A DNA stretch of 64,000 nt from Whitmania pigra (GCA_021613335.1 JAJTWR010000398.1:225001-289000); one strand, 5' to 3'; positions 37,301 to 63,009 are shown, counted from the first letter of the stretch. The notes: a model not told the origin generated them from the sequence alone. Made by a program: numbers and translations.

Positions 37301-40300
37301 TAGATTTTTGTGAGTTGAATACATTAACTGATAACTGATTCCAAATTTAATTCGAAGTTGAAGGCTTTTATGGCCGTTATGAGTTTAATTGGTATCACAG
37401 AATTTCATTAAGTGGAAGATTTATCGTCTAAAATAATATTAAGATTCAGGCTACTTCCTTAAACTTTTCAAGTTGGTATTTAATATAAATTATCGATTGA
37501 CAAGCACCATGTGATAATAAAACAAAGATAATTTACCAGACACTCATTAAGTCACGAAGGTTCCTTTGATCGTCTAATTTCTTTTGATCCTTCCCCAAGT
37601 TGCAATATGTACAATGAAGGATTTGACTTGGAATTTAATCTATGTTATCGATTGACGTACAACACATTCGAGCCACACCTTATCGGACTCACCTTATCAT
37701 CACGTCATTGTGAACATGTTACAAATCCACAATGAACCAATTTTACCGATGTTTTGTCGGGGCTGTTTTGTCCTGAGCTATTTTGACGGGGCTGTTTTGG
37801 CGGGGCGGTCTTGACGGGGCTGTTTTGACGGGGCTATTTTGTCGCCGGGCTGTTATGACGGGGTGCCAAGCAAAAACACCCTGCACATCTGCGGCTGGTG
37901 TCGGTTTAAACTGACAGTCGAAAATAACCCAATTCTGGCTTATAATATTAAAAAAAACATTCAAAGACTTAAATAGACTTTAATAAAGATTATTCTAATA
38001 TACTATTAATGTAAAAAAAAAATTTAATTTTACCTAGAATTTTTTCTTATGAACATTCATGTAATAAAATTTCCAAAGTCGATAATAATGAAAGTGCAAA
38101 CAAATATTAAAAAGTTTACATAAAAATAATAAATATGATTTAAGACATTGTGGATACTTCCTGAATAATTTTAAAATTTAGCAAAAGGGATTAAGTTAAT
38201 ATTTACCCAGAAATCCAATATTTTACAAACATCAGTTTAAACTGAGGCCAGCCAGATATGGGTTAATTTAACCGCAAACATTTTTAACGCATTAATCTCC
38301 CGTTATAAAAAAATCTATCTACATAAATCTGCAGCCCTATTATTTATTAAACATAACTCTGTACGATTAATCAAATTACTGAAATAGTTTGATGCTTTTA
38401 CATCCATTGTTGCTAAAGTATCCTTTTCAGTACGCATGCAACGATCAATGCATTCATCCATTGTATCGAATGGTTCGTCTTTTTGATCTCCGCTACTGAA
38501 AGCTGAACATCCAGCATGATAAGGAAGACTGGTATTCACTAAAACAAAAAACCTTATGGTTGAAATGTCAGTGTTGTAAACAAAGAATGTGTTTTTTATT
38601 CAATTATTTAGTTATTTTAAGACATTTATAAGTTTAAAAATGGGTAAACGATGGAAAAACAGAGGGTCAATTCCGATAGTGGATGTCGGGCCAACCTGCG
38701 GGGGAGGGGCAATCCAGTCTAACTATAAGTTTAAGTATAGGTATAAGTTTAATCCTTGTAATGCAAAATACATCCCAATAATTCAGAAAAAACTCATCCG
38801 CTTCTAAAACACCGCTTAAACATGCTAAAATGAATCTCGATGTGAAGACAAGATTGATTATAGTGTATTTTGAGAATAACAGGTGTTATTAAGTAACTAA
38901 ATATGCTAAATTTATTAGTAAAATCAAAATTTTGAAATCTGAGAATAATAAAATCCCTCTGTGCGGGCCTCTCCTATTCTCGAGTGTTTATGTTAAGGTG
39001 GAAGAAATAGTAAAGCCATAAAAATCTTTATAGAGAAGGCAAACTGAATGCACACTTTAAAAAACAAATTCAAGCAAGTTGTCCCTGTCGTTTTCTAGTC
39101 TGATGGCTTATCTTTTGAGACCCAATGCTTACTGCCGGTTATGAGGGGCACTCGTTGACCTTGTTAAGTCGACCACTGCTGTCTGGACTGGAGCACCTCC
39201 GAGAGCTCTCACTGGCTTCTTTATGTCGCATAAAGCTGCCTGCTTCACACCGTCAAACTTCGACGACGCGAGGTTCCCCTTGGCCTTTTAATGTCGATTA
39301 CTTCCACCCCAGCTAACTTCAGCGGTCACGAAAGCTCTCACAGCAAGTTAGGTGGGCCGGATCACGTAGGGTTAATCGCTTGGAAAGTCCATTAATCAAT
39401 TAATTAAGGGTAGCAGCAGGAAGTCGGATGTTGTTCTCGCACATCGTCGTCAGAAGCTTTCATTTTGATAGAGTTGACGGTAACATGGGAGGATAGGATT
39501 GAAGCGAGCAATGTATGGAATGTAAGTTGTTTGGGCATAAGAAAAAAAATATGCAAAAGAAATTCAGAATATTTTTCATGAATTGTAATTGTAATTGTAA
39601 CTTCATTTATATAGCGCCATATGCATAGCATCAGAGGCGCTTCTTGTAACCATTTATATAGCGCTCCTTCCCAAGGGCGCTGGCGGCAGTGCAGGCTGGG
39701 TTTCGAACACGACACATTACGACTGTTGCCATTACCGCCGTATGCAGGCACGTAACCCATTCGGCTAACCTGCACGCCAGGTGAATGAATTCAGAAATTC
39801 AGAAAATGACAAGCCAAATATCTATTTGTTAAGAAAACAGACTAATATCACTTTGAAATAGAAGAAATTGATGAGGTTATTACTTTGAAAATCAAAAATT
39901 AAAAAATTCCACAATCCTCATAATGACCAGGGCAACGAACATTGGAACCTCATACCTTAAAGAAAAAAGTGATCAGAACATGTTTTATTATGATTTTAGA
40001 ATTTGATTTCTGATGAATCTCGCATATACAGTTTCAGTAGATCAAGTTTATTTCTTAATCTTGCAGCAATCCCAAGCTTTAACATTCGGATGTATATATA
40101 TGTTGTTTTTTCATTCTGATTTCTGTTTAGATTGTTATTATTTAGATCGATTAGTTCAGGAAAAAATAAAAATAACAATCAGCTATATTTTTAATAAGGA
40201 CGATACAATGATATGTCCGTGAATAATATCAAGTCAATTTCCTTTAGCTGCTAAAGTTTAGCATTTTTCTCTTTATTGTAAGAGCTTAACAACATTAGCG

Positions 40301-43300
40301 TGACATCACATTTTCCCCAGATGCGCGGAGACACTAAGTTTTTACCATTAGGACGTTTTGACCGATGATTTTGTAATAAATGTTTAATTAATGCAAACAT
40401 AAAGCTTATTCTATAATTACTTGATGGAAAAATAATTGGTTACTGGTAAAATCGTTCGAGACGGACGCACACATTTTAATGAGATGCTAAGAAAAAAAAC
40501 AAATTAAACTCCGCCTAAAATGAGTAAAAGTGAATCTTTTATCCGCAATATATATTAAGTCATTTACATAGAAGTTTCTAATAAAGTTTTATTATAATTT
40601 TGGAAATACTTGACGTCTGACATTAACGATCGAGTGTTTAAAGTTTACGCTTTGCCTAACCCTAACCCTACCCTATCCCCTAATCCTAACCCCTAACCCT
40701 AACCCTACCCTAACCCTTGAGCGGATCTATTCGGAGCCTAAAAATGCGGACCGATTTTCCCTAAAAAGAGATATACCTAAAAATATTACAGATCAAAGAT
40801 TTACTTTTACTCATTTTAGGCGGAGCTTAATTTGTTTTGGGTGGAGCTTCATTAAAGTGGAGCATCTCATTAAAATGTGTGCGTCCGTCTCGAACGGTTT
40901 TATCTTGGTAACTAACCTAGATAAACAGAGTAGTAGTTCTCCCCACCACAATATTTATTATCACACATAATGTTGCAATGCTCCGGTTCAACCGGAACAT
41001 TTTTGTTTGGGTGACCGCATTCACAATCTGTTTTCTTGCGGTAAACATAAATAAATGAAAGTACTCAGGGTAACTCATCGTTATTATAATATAATATTTA
41101 ATGTTATCATTATAGTACATAAGTAATAAGTAATAGATTATGCATATATTGAAGAGTAATGTTGAGGCGATGGTGCTTTTCTCTCTGCTGACCACTGTTC
41201 TCTTAATCATACCTAGCACCCTGTTTGCTCTCTTAGAGGCGTCTGCACATAGTGCTGTGGATTTCCCACTCTTATGTATAATCACTCCCAGATCTCTTTC
41301 TTGTTCTGACTGATTTAAAGCACGTCCCCCAAACTCATAGTCTACTATCTTATTCTTGCATCCTATATGCATGACTGAGTTCTTGGCATGGAATGATTAT
41401 GATAAAATTTTGATGGCAGTGCAAATGGTCAGTCGTTTGCAGTTTTTGTTGACCAAAAAAATTAAAGTTTTATCCAATTCTATTGGAACGCTCTATAACA
41501 GGGGTTCTCAACCTGGGAGCCGCGGAGTACTTTTCAAAAATCAGCATAAAAAATTTTCAAAATTATTTTAAAATAACTTTTTAAAAAATCCGTGAATAAT
41601 ATTTATGCACAAGTAACGAGTATGGAGCAGAGTTTATGATAAAGTACATGAAAGTGTCAATTTTTAGCAAAAATAAATTTAAAAAACACAGCCGACTAAT
41701 GGAACTGCAGATTGAGGTGTCCATGTTCTTACAAGAGAAACAGAGTGACCTTGAAAGTATATTTTGTCTGCCAGAATTCAGCCTATCACTGTCATAGTAG
41801 GCTGACATTTTCACCCATTTAAATGAGCTTAACAATGATTCAGGGTCCTAACATGACCGTTATTGATGCTGGTGAAAAAGTAGGCTCATTTCTGGAGAAG
41901 CTGTCCCTGTGGATCAGAAGAACGGAAAATAACAACTTTGCGAATTTTCCAAGATTAGAAGAGTCTCTGCAACCCAGTCTGGATGAAGCTGGCATCATAC
42001 GAGCTTCTCTTAAAGGCGACATTTTGGCTCACCTAGGAGCCCTGATGGCATCATTTCATGACTACTTTATTACAAAAGAGTTGCAGCCCCATGATACCTG
42101 GGTAAGGAATCTATTTTTGGTCAATTTGGATGATCAGGACTTGGCCAAAGATGATCTCATTGATCTGAGGCACAAAGAGTTGCTAAAGAGGGAGTTTCAA
42201 GTCAAGAGTTTGGCTGACTTTGGTGCTCCATAATGATACCATACCCAGTTCTATCGCGAAACAAGCTTGATGCAAAGGATGACATGAGAGTTTTAATTCA
42301 AAATTAAAGCCCTTCTTGTGGACAAGAAGAAGGAGCAATCTTCGCATTAAAAATTTGTTTTCAAAATTCATCGTATAACCATACATTAAAACATAATGTC
42401 CAATTTTTTGACAGTAAATTATGGTTCATTGCTTTTTTTCTTAAAAAATTTTGATAGGGGGGCCGTGGACACAAAAAGGTTGGGAATCCCTGCTCTATAA
42501 GGAGATAAAATCATAATAACCGCTTAATACGGTAGTTTTTATTTTCGAAAACTTTGATTGAATTGACTTTAAAATTTTGGTTTTAAATTAATATTCGCGA
42601 TAAAAATTTATTTATGATATGTTGAAATATCGCATGCAGCATATTTTCTAAAACTCTTAAGGCTTTACATGCCTTTGTTTCTTTAAACGATGTTAATATT
42701 TTTAGTTTTATTTTTAATTTGTGTAATTGTTCTATTAAGACATATTAAATCAAGTTTTTCCAAACTCGTAAAATACGGCACGAGATAACAAAATCAATGA
42801 ACATGATTGACTAAATCAGCTTGTTCATTGTATGTATACATGCAGTAGGATGCTTTAAGCGCTAGACATTAGTCTTTATGTCCATTTGTTACGTAACTAA
42901 TCTTACATTTTTGATGGCTGCAAATTGAAAAGCATAGCAAGATTGCAGACATTTCATCACGCCTTCAAAGTTCCGTGGAGCTAAAAGTTCGAACTTGGCG
43001 AAACAGCCGTAATAAAAAGTTGTTATGTTTGCGAGGGGTTCAGCTGAAGACAAATGTTTAAATTATTAATTAATAGACAATATAACAATTTTTTTTTACA
43101 ATTAGCTTAATCCATCAAGCATTCCTCCAAGGCGTTTAGATATTATTTGCAACAACAAAATTCACAAAAAATATTTTTAAATACGATTACATGCTAGCAA
43201 TATCAGTCGTTATTTGTTCACAGCACAGCCTGCAACGCCGGGGAGCTCCCTCCGGTAGGGGAATTACATAAATGATGGATTGATTAAGAAGTGCTTTCAC

Positions 43301-44462
43301 GTGCTACTTGGATACATAAAGCACGCGAAAAATTGGATAAATACAAGTACAAACATAACCCCATATGTTCGAATTTTCAAGATAATTTTATTGTTTATGA
43401 TAATGATTTTACATACAAATTAATGTTTTTTGGACATTGCATCAGCAGATAAAATTAAGCTGAAAATGGATAATATTATTGGTAACATTTAAAAAAGTCG
43501 ATATAAAACAATACAAGTTTAGCATTATTAGAATAGAATCCACAAGTTAAACAAATAACCTAGCGAGAAAACTTCAATTTCGGCGATGGAAACACCAACA
43601 TTCTTGATGGATGAAATTCTCACTCTAGTGGCCATGTCACTCTTGCAGTTCACCCTCATCTCTTTACCTACTCCAAAGCTCTTACTCGGAAACGTTGAAC
43701 AAAAGTCAACAAAGACCTCGTTCATGAACAGACTAACCTCAAAAGTGTCTAGAGATCCATCTAAAAAAATTATGGCAATTGGAGACATTCCTTATGAGGT
43801 GGCGGCACCAAATTGATAATGTTAAGTGGGGGAGATTACCAAATTGGATATCATCTTAACAATATTAATTCTGCTCCAGGCGCCGAAACTACTAGCTATG
43901 CTTCTATGCTTATGTAACACATAATTCCCTCCAAGTAATAATACCGTATTATATATGAAGTATATATTTAAAACATTTAACACTAACAATAAATCAATAA
44001 AGTTCAACTAATTTTTTTACCTAATTCTTTTCTATATGCCCCCTCCGTGACAACAACGTAATGCACATAATGCGGTTTTACCAAATCAACATCAATATAT
44101 GTATTGTCTCCACTTTCACATGTTTCCGTAAAAATTCCGTTTTCTACATCAGTTTTATCCCCGTTAGTTAAGTTATAGGTAGCATATTCTTCAAGTCCAC
44201 ATATCTTAGCCGTAGTGAGGAGGGCAACGTTAACATCGGCAATTCCTGCAATTGATTTTGAACGACATTCTTACAAAATTATACTATGTTCGCTTACGCA
44301 TTTAAATGATTTCATGCTGCCAATATTAACAGTGATGTGTTCAACGTCAAATCAATAACAAAAACAAATTTTAAACAAATCTTTAAGTTTCTGTTTTTTT
44401 TTTTGTAAAATTTCATTCCGCTTGCCTTTTGAGAATAACATCAGAAAGACGATCGTCGACAT
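31399..44462 (-). CDS. Receptor-like membrane protein copy A: galactose-binding, 2 WSC, EGF, TM
   Basis: Twelve minus-strand exons in transcript order: 44462-44426, 44245-44021, 43790-43560, 43043-42907, 41034-40917, 38538-38402, 36784-36628, 36394-36275, 32551-32411, 32095-31970, 31774-31678 and 31492-31399. All phases agree, giving 539 residues. The protein starts with a short signal peptide (MSTIVFLMLF). A fucolectin/F5/8C-like galactose-binding module follows (VNVALLTTAKICG, YVHYVVVTEG, VSIAEIEVFSL). Next come two WSC modules, each split between two exons (FYYGCFAKF then DCECGHPN and YCGG; YHAGCSAF then VCLCRQN and EYCGS). Then a Cys-rich half-EGF, an EGF (CEEYDPC), a calcium-binding EGF (DINEC), a transmembrane helix (about VFLIILFIFLLIGLSIAGVY) and a Gly-rich 24-residue tail. 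By family it is a cell-surface sugar-binding protein. No intracellular signalling motif is seen. The first intron uses a GC donor. Confidence 0.83.
32760..33300 (-). mobile_element. hAT transposase C-terminal relic
   Basis: A minus-strand frame contains DKDPLAFWNALLQ and LPHSSASGERVF, which resemble the hAT dimerisation region (P.SSA.SERVFS). It lies in the intron between the last two EGF exons and the half-EGF exon of receptor copy A. Ends are not recognisable and the frame is short, so this is a dead fragment. Confidence 0.7.
33340..33490 (+). mobile_element. Tigger transposase fragment
   Basis: About 130 bases match, base for base with substitutions, the Tigger-like region at 35280-35410 (the MYEKSLFDP segment followed by the VLQWFTN helix-turn-helix region). 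No termini are seen. Confidence 0.7.
33789..34001. mobile_element. hAT-type MITE, 213 bp
   Basis: Starts CAGGCCCATAGCC and ends ATGGGCCTG, a short terminal inverted repeat. It is flanked by gcagttgt and gcagtttt, a 7-of-8 match expected for an aged 8-bp hAT target duplication. It contains a run of 14 G (33955-33968) and no coding sequence. Confidence 0.8.
34760..35988 (+). mobile_element. Tigger/pogo transposon relic containing a 40-bp satellite
   Basis: The left part is homologous to the reverse complement of the 15411-16085 element, beginning near CACTTATCCCGACCTCGGTT. The right end is GACATAACTGGGTTCGACTG followed by TA. A + strand frame (35123-35317) encodes the CENP-B-like N-terminus of a Tigger transposase (LRENCTISQSIEKKYEIALQ, LCRQHGIPSNTISERKK). 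After its stop come remnants of the second HTH (DVDDAVLQWFTNS). The catalytic domain is missing and a tandem array occupies the 3' part. Confidence 0.82.
35581..35912. repeat. 40-bp tandem repeat array, about 8.3 copies
   Basis: Units of exactly 40 bp start at 35581 and repeat at 35621, 35661 and so on to 35901. Copies differ by one or two substitutions (gcaagtt in the fourth, cactta in the last two). Each unit contains a near-palindrome, from TGCAATTTATGTATATAAAC onward to AAATTGCA. It sits inside the Tigger relic close to its 3' terminus. Near-identity implies recent expansion or homogenisation. Confidence 0.97.
37235..37868. mobile_element. MULE-like foldback/MITE element, 634 bp
   Basis: Bounded by exact 9-bp copies of agcaaaaac (37226-37234 and 37869-37877). 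Both ends carry inverted arrays of a motif of about 15 bp, CCGTCAAAACAGCCC on the left and GACGGGGCTGTTTTG on the right, iterated two to three times on the left and six times on the right. The interior is AT-rich and non-coding. A 9-bp target duplication suggests a Mutator-like transposase in trans. It lies in the intron between the WSC2 exons of receptor copy A. Confidence 0.82.
39581..39779 (-). mobile_element. tRNA-derived SINE
   Basis: Read on the minus strand, the head has an A-box-like TTAGCCGAATGGG and a B box TGTTCGAAACCC at tRNA-like spacing. It is followed by a body with GCGCTATATAAATG, occurring twice, and a short TTACAA-repeat tail. This is the layout of a polymerase III SINE. It lies in the copy A intron between WSC1 and WSC2. 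Confidence 0.75.
40440..40915. mobile_element. Inverted-repeat MITE with telomere-like core
   Basis: Left arm (about 40440-40545) and right arm (about 40795-40915) are inverted copies, sharing GTTCGAGACGGACGCACACA and ATTTTAATGAGATGCT and the flanking CTCATTTTAGGCGGAG region. No coding sequence. The centre (40658-40720) holds imperfect CCCTAA repeats. The right terminus directly abuts the splice donor of the WSC1b exon of copy A at 40916. Confidence 0.78.
40658..40720. repeat. Interstitial telomere-like (CCCTAA)n block
   Basis: About ten units of CCTAACC/CCCTAA with drift, i.e. the metazoan TTAGGG repeat on the other strand. It forms the core of the surrounding inverted-repeat element. Confidence 0.85.
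41160..41375 (-). mobile_element. Non-LTR retrotransposon relic (reverse transcriptase 3' part)
   Basis: A minus-strand frame encodes ERDLGVIIHKSGKSTALCAD and ANRVLGMIKRT, matching the conserved region after the RT palm of CR1/jockey-like LINEs. Only about 70 codons survive, inside a copy A intron. Confidence 0.75.
41499..42492 (+). mobile_element. hAT transposon, internally deleted, 994 bp
   Basis: Terminal repeats CAGGGGTTCTCAACCTGGG and GGTTGGGAATCCCTG are flanked by perfect 8-bp duplications ctctataa (41491-41498 and 42493-42500). A + strand frame at 41823-42233 encodes 136 residues (GEKVGSFLEKLSLWIRRTE, FPRLEESL) like the middle of a ZBED5/SCAND3-type hAT transposase. The N-terminal zinc finger and most of the catalytic region are missing. 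It lies in the copy A intron that splits WSC1. Confidence 0.9.
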
Positions 44463-44472
44463 TTTTCTGAAA

Positions 44473-44480
44473 TGACGTCA
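44473..44480. promoter_or_regulatory. CRE-type palindrome TGACGTCA upstream of copy A
   Basis: Eleven bases before the predicted copy A start codon on the minus strand. The identical octamer stands at the same distance before copy B, within a conserved block of about 25 bp (TTTCTGAAATGACGTCATGC). The ATF/CREB family binds this octamer. Whether it is bound here, or lies in the 5' UTR, is not known. Confidence 0.5.
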
Positions 44481-45009
44481 TGCAAATACTAGGCAACCAA
44501 TAACGACTTCTATTTGTGAAAATAGTTTGGGCATGTAACTTCAATTATGAAAATTGCTATATCTAATACGTTCAGCATTTGTTTAAATATTAATTATGAA
44601 ATTTTATTTAATCTCATCAGAAAATTAGAATGCACGAAAACCATTTGGATCATTTTCAAGGCGAAATGAAAGACCTATTAATATATTTTAGTAATAACAT
44701 TTATAAACTTATAATATTTAATGCCAATTGTTCTGTTGGATGCGCAAGATATTTGATGATCTCATCGAACAGCTTACGGAATTTCGACAAAGCATTGATG
44801 TGATAGGAAACCATTTCAATTTTTGTTATTTCCTTCTTTTATTATTGAAACACAAAACCAGTAAATGTTGGAACCGAAAGGAAAAAAAGGAACGACGTAA
44901 AGGAAAAAACTCCCGCTAACAGATGTCCTATTACTATTGACGAATAATGTTGCGTTTCAATGTCCCAATAATGTAAGAAATACTAAGTAATATCGAGTAA
45001 TGTACATGA

Positions 45010-46150
45010 TTAGTTAGAGTTAATAATAAAGTGTTTTAGTGCCTTCTTAAAAGCGTAAAGGTTTGAAAGGTTGGTGATATTACGTGGAACGGTAGAGTAA
45101 ATCTTTGATTCCATGCTACGAGAATCAGTGACAGATTTAGCAAAAGCTGATCTATAATTGTTTGACGATCGAACAGAGTATGTATGTAAAGAGGATATTT
45201 TTGAAAACAAACCATCGAAAAGACGAGGCAACATGTGGTAATCTACTTTGTACATGAGAATGGCCAGATGGAAATTGTTTATTTGATGAATTTTAAGTAT
45301 GTTTAAATTTAAAAATGCATGATCGGTATGAGAGTTATGGCAAACAAAGAGCAACACGTAAGAATTTTTTATGCAGATTAAGTAAAGGTTTTAAGCAAGT
45401 TGAGTAGTTACAAGCCCAAATTAAGTTGCAATAGTTTAAATATGGATAGATAAGTGAATAATACAATGTAATTACTGTTTTTATGTTTATATAACAATGT
45501 ATGCGATAAATTATGCCAATATTTTTAGAAATCTTTGCCGTTATATACTGAATATGTTGCTTGAATGAGAGAAGTTGGTCTATAATGACTCCAAGAAATT
45601 TACATGATTATACACGAGATATAACAGAATTACTAATATAAATGTTACAATCATCCACGGGGAATTTCTTCCTTGCTTTATGGAAAAACATATATACGGT
45701 TTTTTTAGTGTTGAGAGACAAGAGGTTTGCCCTGAACCATTCTGCCAGCTTTTCAAGCTCAGTATTCATGGTAGAGGAGATTTCAGCAATATTATTTCCA
45801 GACAGAAAAACATTAGTGTCGTCTGCGAACAGTAAGTACTCAAGACGATCAGAGGAGTTGCACAAGTCGTTGATATAAATCAGAAACAAAAGTTGTCCCA
45901 AGATTGAACCCTATGGAACACCCAGGCTGCCAACGACGATGTTTGATTTGCGTATGATACCATCTGACTCCGATTTTTTAAATAACTTTCAAACCAAGAA
46001 AAACATTTGTCTCGGATACCATAATGATGAAGTTTTTTCAAGAGAATATCATGATTTACTGCGTCAAAAGCCTTAGCAAAATCCAGAAATACTCCAATAG
46101 TAAATTGATCCTGAATTGATTTCAATTTTTGGTTACTATTGCGAGAAGTA
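45010..46150 (-). mobile_element. Degenerate CR1/jockey-like LINE reverse transcriptase
   Basis: Minus-strand fragments in order: FLDFAKAFDAVNHDILLKKL (palm motif A), GQLLFLIYINDL, FADDTNVF (catalytic YADD-box variant), then the C-terminal end with HTDHAFLNL and SIYSTVPRNITNL-like sequence. A frame change lies between the first two pieces and the VPQG motif is interrupted by TAG. It is dead and lies upstream of receptor copy A. Confidence 0.85.
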
Positions 46151-46581
46151 CCCTGTTGGTGTCCTATTTGGACTATGAATACCTTCCTATCAATAAATCT
46201 ATCATGTCAAATTTAATTGAAAAGTTGTTGGGTTTGTAACATGGACTATAAATAATCGTCTTTAATATAATCAGGTTGGGTATACGCTCTTACGCGCTAT
46301 CGTGTATCATGACTCATCTAAGTCGGTAATACATTCACGATAACTTTGGCCAGGGCCGGATTTCCTTAGGTGGAGGTTCGCAAAGCAGTTTCTCTCTTCT
46401 CTCCCTTGCAAAGTTATAAACAAAAAAAAGTTTTCGAGATTGGTAGGGAGTACTGTGATACATCCCGACCAGTCTAAATCCTATACTGATTCTGGCAACT
46501 TTAAAGAACATTACAAAATTTTCCTTCCCCATACCTCAAGTTACATTCAATAATTAAAACGGACACGGCATATCTTGGTAA

Positions 46582-46587
46582 TTTATT
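46582..46587 (-). terminator. Possible polyadenylation signal for receptor copy B
   Basis: AATAAA on the minus strand 65 bases after the copy B stop codon. Copy C has the same hexamer (62929-62934) at a similar distance, within the shared context CAATTTATTAAAAC / GTAATTTATTGAAG. Confidence 0.5.
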
Positions 46588-46652
46588 GAAGCAGAAATAA
46601 TTGCAAATTAACTTTTTTATGAATTTAAATCGAGAGTTATCGAAAGCACATC

Positions 46653-61082
<14,430 letters not shown>

Positions 61083-63009
61083 TTTTCTGAAATGACGTCA
61101 TGCTTAGTTTACTAGGCAACCATTAACGAATTTAATTTCGGGGAAATAGAATGGTCATGTAACGTTAATTATGAAAATTACTACACCTAACATGTTCGGC
61201 ATTGGTTGTTAAAATATTAATATAATAAATATTAATTATAAAAGACAATCAATTCCATCGGAAAATTGCTTGTTCGACTGAAAGTTTAGAATGTACATAA
61301 ACCATTGGAATCACACTTACCAGGCCAAAATTAAAATAATCCATTTAATATTTTCTAAATGATATTTTTCGTAAAATTGTTGTATGCAATCTAATTACAA
61401 AAATGACTCAGAAATTTATCAACTAGGATATCGGATGATAAACCACAGGATACCCAAGAAACTCATAGCTTCCTATATAAACAGTCAGCAATTAATCGAA
61501 TTCCATTGGGGCATCTTCCTAATCAGCTTTCCGAACAACAACTTAATGAACAACAACGTCCATCCCAATTCTGACCAAATTGAAAGACCAAAAGAAACTG
61601 ACCAAATTTTATCAATGATTTGTTTTCTAATCACGTTTATATTGTTACGTTTGCCATCTTTGTGAAGCATTATAATATGCACAGCTAGTATTCCCAACAT
61701 TCTACCACTAGTAATGAATTCTATCCCATTATTGCATCCGGCTCATCTGAGATAGAGCGAGTTTTGACTCAAAAGCGTTGATTGGTACACTTGAACATAT
61801 TAAGAATGTAAGGCTCATCGAATTTCAAAAGGAACAAGATCTCGATACATTTTCAGTTTCTGTTTCGTTTTCAGTCTAAACAAAAAAATCACATTCTCTA
61901 ACTACAATGCTCAAATATGATAAAGATGTTTCTGGGCTTGCTGGATAATGTAGCAAGTAAATTTAAATGAGTTCTAAAGATATCAATTCTTAAAGATCAT
62001 TAAACCGATGTTGATCGAGTAATATCATGAAACAAAACTAAATATCCACATCAATACAGGGACATTCATTTCAGCTTTTTCCAGGGAGGTGACACACCTA
62101 ACCGTCGCACAAAAAAAATTCTTTTGCTCTAATCCTCTCAAATGGTACCATTTCATACAAAAAAAATTAAGTTCAAATTCTGAATATAAAATATTATTAT
62201 TTAAAGGTCGCTCGTGCGAAAATGTGGTGTTCTCGACCGAAGTCAACCTTTCATATAAAATTAACTCTATCAATTAAAAGCAATTTTAGACTAATTGGAT
62301 GGCATTGAGACTCATTATATGGGCGTATTATTTGGGCAATGATGAATAAACTATCCATTCTGGCAATGAATCCATCAACTCCAGTTTTAATGAAGAGACT
62401 GTCTCATCTCTTTGTAATTTAGACACGAAAACATTTATGAATAAATAGGCCTCATTAAAGTGTAAAGGTAGTTTACGGATGAAGAAAGTATTAGAAATGA
62501 ACATATAAACCTGCTCCATTTCAATAATATAGTTAATTGACGTACATTGAATTTATACGCCATAGAGGCATCACCGGGATGGCAACGAAGAGACTTGTTT
62601 ATTTTCAATAACGGCAATAATGTTCCGATCGACAATATGACTACTGGGTAACTAACATAGCGACGTCAGCCTGCATAACAACCCGGAATTGAAATAACCA
62701 AAATTAGAAAGCTTTTGAGGAAGCTGAATTTTATTATTTTGCAATATAAACTTAATAAGTTATTGCTCGGTTATGACAATATACTTAATAAGTCATCGCT
62801 GAAAGGGTAGCATCATAACCTATTGATGCATGAGAGTGAGATACTGCTGAACCGGGCAAATCAAAAACTCCGATTAAATATTTAATTACACGATATTAAT
62901 AAAGACACGGGTCAACAAAACTCAGCAATTTATTAAAACATAAACAGTTGAAATTAAGCCGATTAATTTTTAGACTTGTTAATTGTTTCAGAAAATTGTT
63001 TTATAAAAT
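61083..63009. other. Region between receptor copies C and B
   Basis: AT-rich DNA upstream of copy B and downstream of copy C. A + strand segment near 61735-61850 reads SGSSEIERVLTQKR and then LIEFQKEQDL in shifted frames and may be an old transposase scrap. No gene is supported. A minus-strand AATAAA at 62929-62934 probably serves copy C. Confidence 0.5.
61093..61100. promoter_or_regulatory. CRE-type palindrome TGACGTCA upstream of copy B
   Basis: Same octamer at the same distance from the start codon as in copy A, inside a conserved block that also includes ACTAGGCAACCA further upstream. Conservation may simply reflect duplication. Confidence 0.5.

Noticed and set aside
42907..43043. Possible frameshift in the WSC1a exon of receptor copy A
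   Set aside because: On recounting the bases around 43020 the exon is 137 nt, as in copy B, and open in the phase-1 frame, so there is no lesion.
61384..62635. Several 60-95 codon frames on both strands between receptor copies
   Set aside because: AT-rich chance frames without domains, splice support or mutual consistency.
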